A stretch of 64,000 nt of DNA, taken from positions 2,872,961-2,936,960 of the forward strand of contig CM031878.1 of NCBI GenBank assembly GCA_018697195.1. Direction: 5' to 3'. The notes below the pieces were generated by a model that saw nothing but the letters and a program-made list of their open reading frames with translations, made no database searches and was not told the origin of the DNA. Below are positions 1 through 9,482 of the stretch, piece after piece. The DNA comes from Certhia americana (lineage: Eukaryota > Chordata > Aves > Passeriformes > Certhiidae). Numbering within the stretch: position 1 is the first letter of the stretch; every line of letters starts with the position of its first letter. The position numbers were made by a program, and so were the translations under genes.

Positions 1-1330
1 CGTCTCCCTCCCTCCAGGACTTCGAAACTCACACACCAGTAACGGCAGAAAGAAACAGGCACGAGTCAACCGTCACAGTGCAGCTGTGGGCATATTTTTC
101 TTTTTTCCTCTCCCTTCTGTGATAACAATCAGGTGCTCAATTTGTCCCCCTCTGTGGGGCAAAGCTCACCTCAGTTTAAAGTTCTCTCAATCTCAGGTCA
201 TGAATTTCTTGAAATAATAAACCCTCTGAGTGTTCCCTTCGTTCTCTCACTCTGCTTACGATACAAATTGATAAGGACAAATCTCACCAAATGAGTAGAT
301 TTGGCTCTGCAGGTGTCTGAGTAAGAATATATCGACCAAGAACTAACATATGAAGAAAAAAAAATAAATCACCTACAAGTAATTAAGTGTAATTTCCATA
401 CCTATTTTTCATCGTTGTCTCCGTCAATCACCCACACCCTCTTCAATCACAAAAGAAGTAAAAATTCAAATACTTACCTTGTTGTTTATCGTTTCTGGGC
501 CCTGACATGGGAGAACAAGATCATCATGTTTGGCATGCAGCTCAGCTGGACAATTAACATCACCACATCTGCTCAATTGGTGGCTTTTACGTTACATAAA
601 TAGCAGTTCAGGTACGGACAGGATTGGCAGCAGTATTGCCTTCTCAACAACGGTAACATCGCCTCTGCTTTCTTCGGCTCTCTATGGATGTTTCCTCCTC
701 CGTCGATGTGCTAGTCCTGAGTTAACTACTATTTGCCTTTCCCCCGTCCCTATGCCCAGTAAGAAAACCTGGATTAAGATCTGCGAATTGCTCCCATAAG
801 GCTAGGTCTGTACTTATCACTAAGCCTCTTTTCCCATATTTTATACAATATAGGTCTTTAGCCTTATGAGAATCGTTGTGATTTTCTGGGGCTTAAAAAT
901 GCTCTTATCGGTGCCTTGGAGGATTTCCTTTTTCTCTCGTCTCCCTCTCAGGTGGGGTCCTCGGAGCTGCACTTGCTACCTTACTCCTCATTTGCGCGTT
1001 TAAATGCTGGGTAATCATTAAATCCAACATCTATGATAGTTTTTTCACTAAACGGTTAACGAGAGACAAACAAATATACTGATCTTGCGGCAAAACTGCG
1101 AAGACCAAAGCCTCTCGCAGGCGAAAGAGAGAATTCTGGGTGCGACAAACTGGTCCACATACTACCTTCTTCTTGCTTGCAGGCATCTGTGAGAAAGCCA
1201 TAATCACTCAAATGTTTCAATAGCACATATTTCACTTCTGCTCTTGTATCACTCATTAACTGGGGGTCAACTGTTTCTGGGAGACTCCTGACAGACATCT
1301 CCACTTCTTGGAACAAGCATTGGCTCCCTG
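1..1330. other. CpG-bearing unique segment, no intact gene
   Basis: This stretch has more CpG dinucleotides than the AT-rich DNA further right, and I see no CR1, LTR or microsatellite signature in it. Open frames are short (up to about 89 codons) on both strands. Two exon-like signals can be seen. On the + strand a strong pyrimidine tract ends in CAG at 949-951, followed by an open reading to TGA at 1080-1082 that begins with a hydrophobic run (G-V-L-G-A-A-L-A-T-L-L-L-I-C). On the - strand the sequence AAG|GTAAGTA puts a consensus donor at 478/477, after an open reading with several Cys codons. The two signals are on opposite strands and do not combine into one gene model. A degraded gene, an old retroelement or chance are all possible, and I do not recognise a family. 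Confidence 0.3.
952..1082 (+). other. possible terminal exon with membrane-segment reading
   Basis: The sequence just upstream (923-951) is a near-uninterrupted pyrimidine tract ending in CAG, a good vertebrate splice-acceptor context. Reading from the codon that spans the junction (951-953), the frame stays open for about 43 codons to a TGA. It encodes a hydrophobic stretch of about 16 residues, then Phe-Lys-Cys-Trp and a polar, Lys/Arg-containing tail, which is the layout of a type I membrane protein's last exon. No matching upstream exon or family was recognised. The pyrimidine tract could simply belong to the same CT-rich composition seen to the right, so chance remains a serious alternative. 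Confidence 0.2.
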
Positions 1331-1689
1331 TGCCTTCTCCCTATTTTTTCTCCTTTTTTTCTCTTCTCTTGTGACTTCTCAACACCGCACGTCTTTTTTC
1401 AACTCCAGACTTTACATCCAATAATCGTACTTTGTCCCTCAAAGCACTTCGCTGTCCTCGTCGCATGCCGACGTACACACAGGATGCCGGCAAGGACAGA
1501 GAGACCTTCACAAGTACTCCCTGCACCCACTTTCGGAATGAGCCAAAAAATGTCCTCTACATAACAGTAACACTGCGGAAAAGCAGCACGATTTCCTGGG
1601 AAGGTTTAAGGTATGCCTTTCCCGGCATGCAATCGGTGCTAGAGCCAGCAGCATCCTTGGTCTCTGTCCCATATCATCTGGGCAAGAAT
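1331..1689. other. transition segment into the pyrimidine-rich tract
   Basis: This is mixed sequence with scattered CpGs and short CT-rich runs (for example near 1340-1375). Open frames on both strands run on into the three-letter tract to the right and owe their length to it. No repeat family or gene was recognised. Confidence 0.3.
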
Positions 1690-2356
1690 TGCCTTTTTCT
1701 TCTCTTCATTTTGCGCCCGTTACCGCAGTCGTGTGCTCTGCCTCCTCCTTGGGGCCTCGTCTTGTCTCTTCTCTACCCTTGCTCTTCTCCCCTCGAGTTA
1801 CCCCTTTTACCTTCTGTAGGACCCCTTCATCTTCTCTGCTCGGGCTCGGCCTCCGTCACGCACCTCGCTTTTCCTTCTCCGACTGCGTGGGTTGGTGTTC
1901 TTCTCGTCTCCGTGCGGTTCCGCTCGTTCGGCTTCCTGTCTCTTTCTTCTCACTCATCCTGGCTCCCATTCCGTCCCTTTTTCCCTTGTTCCGGTCTCTT
2001 TCTCTTTCCTTCTCGTTCTCTGTTTCTCTTCTCTTCTTTCTCGTTCTCACCTCGGCTCTCTTCTCTTCCCCTCTTCCGTCTTCCGTCCGCTCGCTTCTCT
2101 TCTCTCCTTCCCTTCTCCGTCCTTCCTTCGCCTTCTCTTCCGCCGTGCCGTCTCGCCGTCGCCTTCTCCTTCGCCTCTCCTCTCCTTCTGTCCTTCTCCG
2201 GTCCGCCCTCCCTCTCCTTCTCCTTCTCTCTTCTTCGCCTTCGCCTTCTCCTTGCGCCTTCCCGTGCGCCGTCTCCGGCTCCGTGCTCCGTCTCCGGCTC
2301 CTTCCCTCGCCGGCGCCTTCTCCTTCGCCTCCTCCTTCTCCTCCTTCTCTCCTTCG
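1690..2356. repeat. pyrimidine-rich, adenine-depleted low-complexity tract
   Basis: The + strand becomes dominated by C and T with scattered G, in imperfect short units such as CCTTCT, CTTCGC and TCTCCG, many carrying CpG. Adenine disappears: there is one A (2049) between 1969 and 2356, and none in the 307 bases 2050-2356. Every stop codon contains an A, and on the complementary strand every stop codon contains a T. All six frames are therefore forced open across 2050-2356. This accounts for the apparent proteins of up to 313 codons here, which are Ser/Leu/Pro/Phe-rich on + and Arg/Glu/Lys/Gly-rich on -. They should not be annotated as genes. A purine/pyrimidine strand split of this length could form triplex or R-loop structures (inference). 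Confidence 0.85.
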
Positions 2357-5300
2357 AGGCCAGGCTAGTTTGACATTTTGTCATGCGCTCATTTTGCAAG
2401 CATATAAATGTTATACGCAGGTTATGGCAGCAGGAACTACAAACCCTACAGCTAAAGCCACAAATATCAGTAAATGTAGTTGAAAAAACTCACCATGATA
2501 AGTTTGTTTTGACTAATTAGCAAACCTCTGTATACAGATGATGTTAGCTTTGGTTTGAGCATATTCCTGTTTAGGTTAAACAGTTACTTCTTTGAAATTT
2601 CTGAAAAATCATGTTGTGAGATTGTGTGGTTTCCCCTTGTTATTTTTATTTCTCCATTTAGGAAAATAAAATAATTACATATTTCCTTAGTCCTTATATT
2701 TGACATAGCCAAATTGCACTGGAGATGTAGAAGATGGTAACTAATATTATCTCATGTTTATGACTTATAAATGCATTGAGGTGGAGGATGAACCATGGTG
2801 CCCCTCACCCTCTTCTACTCTGACACCCCTGGCAGGTTCCTATTTAATATCTCTATCCCTTTTTTGAGGCATGACAAACATTCTGTTTCTTCTCCACTGA
2901 AAAAGATGCAGAAGCTCAGCCAAAAGACAGAGGGCTATGTGTTTCCATACCAGATTATATAACTGCTGTGGCAGTTTTTTATTTCATATTGTAATAATTT
3001 TTTTTTTTTTTTTTTTTTTTGCAATTATAATTGAACGCATGAGGACAATTTAAAAGTGGGCTCCTAACACCTGTTCCCTCTTTTTTTCCATCGCAATCTG
3101 TAAAGGAAATTCTCTGAGTCAAGAAACAGAATCTACACTATGGTCTGTGGTTTACACGTTTTTTGTACAAATCATTAGCTTGGTTCTTTGCTGGTTTCAG
3201 AATAATTCATGGCAATGATGAGGGGTTTAGTCTGGGATAAATCATGGAATATGAACCAAACCTTGGTAAAGATATCATTAGTAAGCTTCTTTACCAAAAC
3301 CTCACCATGTTGTGGAGGTTCTGTGGTGGGAGAATTCCACCCAAAAGAGCCAAGCGGTAGGTGTCCAACAGTCTGAAGGAACCATCCTATGGATGTGCTG
3401 CCAGCCATTGCATCAGACAGTGAAAGGAATTGTTAAAAGAGCTTTGCTTTCTCTGGTGACTGTCGAAGTGCACAGCTGGCTGAGACAGAGGGAATTTACT
3501 CAAGTTCATATTGACTTGTTAATAATTCATTACTCTGCAGTGGCAATACGTCCCGACACTGCTTTTCTTTTTTCCTTGCCTTTTCTTTTTCAATCTTTCA
3601 CAGACTGCAAAGATGGACGTTGGGCTAATATCCATTCCTAGAATTGTCTATCTAATTTCATTTCTCTTTCCTCCTTTCAATTCCTGCAAGCTCTATTTCG
3701 CTTCCACTTCATTCAGTTCTTCACAGATTCTTTTCTCCCAGCCACACTATTATTTTCTCTTCTATTGTCCATGGATCCTCCTGCACGCTTCTGCATTATC
3801 ACCCATTTGGTCCACAAGAATCTGCCCTTGCACCATCTTTTTCTTGATTGGCTGTTCTTCAACACCGTTCCATAGCACTCTGCCCTGCCTGTTTATAAGC
3901 CTGATCCTCCTCCAGCTTCCAACATTCTGCACGTTCAGATGAACCTTCTCGGCAGTTTTACTAAATACGGCTTTCTTGAATCCCGCTTCTCAGCTTAATC
4001 ATGGCTATTTTTTTTCTGTGTCCCTGTAGTGGCATCCTTCCACCTCTGCTTTTCAAAGGTAAAATAGAGCAATTGTACCTGTAATGAAATCAGTGTGTTA
4101 GCTGTGCTGCTTGTTGGAGAATTTGGTGACAGTCAGAGTCCTTAGTTGCTCAGCTTAAAACCAGTTTAATTTAGCTTAAAAAGCCAGTATTTTCCTCAGA
4201 AGAGACATAATTAACATTTAAAAAAAAGCCACCAGTAAAACAGCGAAATCATCAAGAGTTTAAAATATCTCTGGAGCAGTTTCTTCTGAACTCAGAATAA
4301 TAACAGCTTCCTGAACAAACCATTTTTTTTTCAACCTGTTTTCATTACTTAATGTCAGACAGAAAGTTAATTTCAATTCTCTGCTGGTGCTTTTTTCTGT
4401 TTCGTCTTTATAGAACCAGAGTACAAACAATTTGCAGTTCTTTCCCTTGCTGGATCAACAGAAAAGGCTTCGGTGTGTCCCATCACCAGTGAGCACAAAG
4501 AATATATTTATTTTATAACGAGTTTTCCTCTGACATTAGGAGAAAAAATAACACTTTCTCCTACTTCAATACTTCAAGCAAAACTGGACAACTAACAGGT
4601 TCAGGAACTGCCTAGTTCTAATTTTTCCAGGACAAGGATCGTCCTGTCGGGTAATTTTATACAGCACTCCACTTGTGGTATCTAAACCCCCTATTGATTT
4701 ATTAAGTGCACGCTAAAGCCATCTATATTTTTTTTTTTCTTTCTCTGTTATTCTTATGTGGTGTTATTGGGCGGGAACGGACGTCAATGGAGAATGTTTG
4801 AAACATTTTGTTTCTGAAACTGCTGCTGGAGGTTTCATCACTCTGATGTGTTCCAGAAGCCTCTCACAGTGCAACCAGTACAAAACACCTTTGTCTCCTT
4901 TCATGAGTTTCCTTCTAGTTTTGTGGGAGTGAAGCTTCCATTTCTGCCATCTCTCTGATAATGGCGATAAAAGCAATATGAGTTTTTGAAAACTGAAGAG
5001 AAAATTCTTGTATGTCATGTAGTAGGCATCAATGTCAGCTCAAATACAAGTATTTACCTTCCAGCTTGGAGGTGAATTTTTTGGGTTTCCTTGGGGTGCT
5101 CTGGTTTTTCCATCAAGTGTGTGGTCTTTTTTTGTTTTTTTATTTTTTTTCTCCCCCTGAAGCGGAGAGACACTTGTCCTGTCTCGTTTGATGCAGCCAT
5201 CAAGGTCCAAATTCAGAAGTATTGAGGGCTGGTAGAAGGGTGTGTCACTGATTTTGAATATGCAATCCAGGCTCACAAATTAATGACAGTAGTAACATGA

Positions 5301-5832
5301 TTGATCCTGAGACAATTTGGGCACCCAGCCAGTGCATGAAGAGTTAACGAGAAACCTTCTCTTAGACATGTGAATACAGCATAATCTGAATATAATGGGG
5401 AATAGCCACTGAAAGAAAGCATTGCCTGCTTTTCTGAGCCTTTAATCAAAAAATTAAAAAGTAAAATTAAAAAATGTTATTTCATTTTGAGTGTAGCCAG
5501 AGACGTAAAAATTAAAAAAAAACAAATATATAGATATTCTATATTCGGGAATGACAGAGAGCAATGTTGAATTAGTTATCCAAGCTAAAACCTACTGTGT
5601 TGTCGACCATTCTTGTCCGGATATCTCATAATCGTCACATGTCGGTTGGATGGGGAGTGAGGCGTGAAACCAGGGCCCAGATGGAATGTACACATTGCCT
5701 CAAATGAAAGGGGCAAAAAGGAATTACAGGAAGGTGTGGACTGCCACCTGATGTTGTTACACATGCGAGGAGAGGCATGCAAAATCTCAGCTCTCTGTGC
5801 CATGTATAGGATACAAGAAATAGAATTGTTTT
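2357..5832. other. AT-rich unique DNA, no gene seen
   Basis: The composition changes abruptly at 2357 to AT-rich, CpG-poor sequence. It holds a 23-base T run (2998-3020), T-rich stretches near 4728-4742 and 5127-5152, and otherwise mixed sequence. Open frames reach about 109 codons without recognisable domains. A - strand frame at 3175-3408 (77 codons) reads somewhat protein-like but matches nothing I know. Nothing resembling CR1 3' ends is present. Confidence 0.5.
2998..3020. repeat. poly(T) run, 23 bases
   Basis: This is an uninterrupted run of 23 T. It could be the tail of a minus-strand retroposed sequence, but the right flank shows no recognisable element, so it is listed only as a homopolymer. 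Confidence 0.9.
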
Positions 5833-6848
5833 GCGATGGATGTGTGATGGATGGTTTGGATGGATGGCGGAGGATGCGATGGATGGATGGATGATGGATG
5901 GATGATGATGAATGGAGGATATGGGATGATGGATGAGGATGGATGGATGGATTGTGATGATGGATGGATGGAGGATGATGGATGGGTGGATGGATGATGG
6001 ATGGATGGATGATGGACAGATGTATGGCTGGATTGATGGAATGGATTGCATGGATGATGAGGGATGGTGATGATGGTCTGATGGATGGAATGGTGAGATG
6101 ATGATGGAGGATGGATGGATGGATATAAAGATGGATAGATGGAGGGATGATGTATTGATGTGGATGGATAGGAATGATGGATGATGATGATGGAATGGAT
6201 GGATGATGGATGGATTGATGTATGAGGTGATGGTGTATGGTATTGCTGACATGGGATGATGTACTGGATGCACTGGATATGATGAGTATGGATAGATGGA
6301 AGAGGGTGATGGATATGGTGGATAATCAATGGATTGATGGATGATGCTGATGGATGGATGGATGGATAGATGGATGGATGGATGATGATGGATGGATGGA
6401 TGATGAGTGGATTGATGGATGGATGCTTGGCTTGAGTAACTGATGGATGATGATGATGATGGCGGATGGATGGATGGATGGATGATGGATGGAATGGGAG
6501 ATCGGATGGATACGAGGGGGGATGGATAGATGGAATGTATAGCTGGCTGGATTAATATAATGGATGAATGGCTGGATGGATTGACTAGATGGATAGATGG
6601 ATGATGGTGAGGATGATGGATGGATTGATGGATGAGGATGATGATGGATTGAGTGGATGATGCTTTCTGGATGAGGATGTGGCTGATGGATGGATCGATG
6701 GAGGATGGGTGGATGGATGGATGATGGATAGAATGGGCTGAATTAGATGATGGACCATGGATATGATGCTGATCGCTGGATGGATGGATGATGATGATGG
6801 ATGGTGGATGGATGATGGGGATGGATGTATGATGAATGGCTAAATGGC
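5833..6848. repeat. degenerate (ATGG)n array, about 1 kb
   Basis: ATGG/GGAT units repeat along the whole stretch and are often shortened to ATG or interrupted by one or two odd bases, so the 4-base phase keeps slipping. C is nearly absent on the + strand; for example the lines starting at 5881, 5941, 6121 and 6181 contain none. The overlapping - strand frames of 180-212 codons, rich in His-Pro-Ser-Ile, are translations of the repeat and not genes. The array ends in ordinary sequence at about 6849. The irregular unit length may reflect real decay of a minisatellite or residual sequencing indels. Confidence 0.92.
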
Positions 6849-9204
6849 CTGACTAGTCCCTATCTGATGTTTTTCCGGCACCACCTAGCTCTTTCTACAC
6901 CCTACCAGCACCATCCACTATCCAAATATCTGTAAAAAAAAAAAAAAAAAATCAGCAAACCGCGAACCCTTACTGTCTCATGCAATAAAAGAACCTCTGC
7001 CATAGGAAGGGGAAATATTTATCAATGACACAACTAGTTTCTGCAGTCATTCTGATTTATCCTCAGAACCTCCAGAATCCTGAATGACTGATAAACTCTC
7101 TGCCATGCTGGTAAGGATGGGGAATCTATGCGTAAGAATTGTCACTACAGGGCAGAGCTGGTTAGTATAGCATTGCAGAAGGGTTCTGAGCTATGTATGT
7201 GGACAAGATAGCACAAGGATATTTTTATAGACAGAAAAAGCATTCAGAATATTCTAGGGTATCCAGAATATATTTGCCTGAAACTTGCATACATAAAAAA
7301 CAAAGCAAAGCAGTGATATTTAAAATCAATAAATATTTTCAGGCATTAAAAAAAAAAAAATCAAATTAAATTGGTACCTGCAAAGCCCAATATGTTGCAA
7401 ATTAAAACCTCCATAAGCAAAAAAACATGCTAGTGGGGTTTTTTTTGTTTGTTTTTTTTTTTTTTTTCTTTTGGAATTAGTCTTAAATGCAGCCAGCACT
7501 TGTCCATCACTGTGCTGTGCTGATACTGGAGCAGACATAAATATAATCAAATCCAGGTTTCTTTTTTTCTCTCCACTTCATTTCCATTCTGACCAATGCA
7601 TTTTAATTCAGTCCATATGAATGAAGTTCAGCCATTAATTTTATATAACCTGATCTATGCCACAGAATAAATAATACAGTATTTGTTGCCAAATTATAAC
7701 ACTCTAACTGAAATAGATATGTGCATTTAGTGAAGCCAAGCCATAATTTGCTTGAACCAATATTAGTAAGGCAGCCAACATATGGGATTTTAAACCCAAA
7801 ATACATTTGTAAATGAGCTTTTATAATGCAAATGGATATACATTTTTCCAAAGCAGTGTATATTCAATAAAACCCACCAGCTTCCTGAGTGTCAGCTGAC
7901 ACAGCAGTAGATAACATGCTATCTTTCCTCTTTTCAATTTCATCTCTGCTGAACATCTTTCTATATTTGTTTAGTTTGATTTATTTTGTTTCTGATAGAA
8001 ACACTTTCAAAAGCAGAATTCTTGCCTGTGATTCCAGGTTCATTCTGCAATTTCTCGGTAGCAGTCCAATGTTATAAATTAATCTGGAAGGGAAGGCAAC
8101 TTTCCAAGATATACACCTGTAATTATTTTGAAGTCTTCTCAGTCCTTGTCTTCTGTGAATTCTGAAATAGTCATGAGATGGAACAACCCTAAGGAAAAGC
8201 TTTTAGAAAAGTAGTGCTGAGACATTTCTACCTGGCTGGTCTGAATGCAGTAACTTAGTTACTGAATGTAGTAACTTATTTTGAGCACTGATCTGCACAA
8301 ACAAAATTATGTTATTATATTTGATGAATATACTAATCCAGAAAAGTGATTCTGTCACTCACATTTTTAGCTGCTGGAAAGAGGCTTGTATTCATGCAAC
8401 CCTTGCAGGTTCTGCTACTAGATGAACAAATTTGAACTGTTTTACTGTGGTTCACCAACACCAGAAGTCTGTAGCTGATGGTAATTTTGGATGAGGTGAG
8501 AATTAAAGTCAGTGATAATAAACTGCATAATTTTGTGACTGCATAGTGAAATTGCTTCTTAGCTCCAGGTGTGTTTCATTTACATGCCTGGTGGGAACAA
8601 ATAGCCAGCACTCCCTACATACATGTTACTGAGTCTGTAAAACCTGATCAGACACAATACACTTGAACAGACCTTTTGAGTTTCAGGTTTCTGGATGTAT
8701 AATATCAGACTAAAATAAACACAGAGGGTTGACCACCAAAACATTGGGATGATTGTGCTTCAGGATATTCCCCAAAAGTTCAGTGAAGGAAAATGGGAAG
8801 CCTCCAATGACTTCAAACAGTCTTGGCTCTTTCCCCAGATTTTGATGTCTGGCACGTGTTATAGCAGAAGTGGCTTATGAATAGAAGAGACCTAACCAAG
8901 CTGAGCAGCCAGAGATGTATTCCAGCTAAAATACATTACAGTTTTCCCTTGTTTTTGAATGATTTGAAGATTTAATTTCATTTCTAGGACGTAAAACCTG
9001 CTGGTATCTCTCATTAATTTTGCTGTGCAGATATGTTGAAGAGGTAATTTAACTTTAATTTTGACATAATAAAACTAAAAGTCTGTTGTGGGTGACCTTG
9101 GTGCTGTTGCAAGATCATTCTGCACTTTGCAGAGCTTGTTTGGAGGTAACTGCTGCTTTGACAGTAAATAAACCAGTACAATTATACAAACAGAAAGGTG
9201 GGGA
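6849..9204. other. AT-rich unique DNA with homopolymers, no gene seen
   Basis: Contents are an 18-base A run (6934-6951), a T-rich stretch at about 7438-7468, and a 21-base tandem duplication (8241-8282, listed separately). The remaining sequence is AT-rich with only short open frames (at most 82 codons) that carry no recognisable motif. Confidence 0.5.
8241..8282. repeat. 21-base tandem duplication
   Basis: Two adjacent copies begin with CTGAATGCAGTAACTTAGTT and CTGAATGTAGTAACTTATTT (8241-8261 and 8262-8282) and differ at a few positions. This looks like a small replication-slippage duplication. Confidence 0.8.
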
Positions 9205-9482
9205 CAGACTTTGTTACAATAGGACAAGGGGTAATGTTTTTAACCTAAAGGAGAGTAGAGTTAAGTCAGATTTTTACAATGAGGGTGGTGAAATGCTGGC
9301 AGAGGTTGCCCAGAGAGGTTGCATCCCTAGGTGGGGATGTCCCATCCCCAGAAACATGGAAGGCCATTTTGGACTGGGCTCTGAACAACCTGATCTAGTT
9401 GAAGATGTCCCTGCTCATTGCAGGGGGGTTGGACTAAATGACCTTTAATGTCCCTTCCAATCCCACCTGTGATTCCATTATT
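9205..9482 (+). mobile_element. CR1 LINE 3' end
   Basis: The segment follows the avian CR1 3' region in order. It starts with the 'GGACAAGGGGTAATG' block near 9222, then the 'gtgaaatgctggcagaggttgcccagagagg' region, 'ctgaacaacctgatctagttg', 'gtccctgctcattgcaggggggttgg', and 'tgtcccttccaatcc' running into the terminal attccattattccatg. It is a 5'-truncated, non-functional copy in the + orientation, with moderate divergence. The 120-codon open frame overlapping it is incidental. Confidence 0.92.

Noticed and set aside
1432..2373. 313-codon open frame on +, and 149-codon Arg-rich frame on -
   Set aside because: The underlying DNA has no A on + (no T on -) over 2050-2356, so stops cannot occur in any frame. 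Composition, not coding, explains the length.
3175..3408. 77-codon minus-strand frame that reads somewhat protein-like
   Set aside because: No family recognised, short, and no splice or promoter support.
5635..6329. His/Pro/Ser/Ile-rich minus-strand frames of 212 and 180 codons
   Set aside because: They are translations of the degenerate ATGG array.
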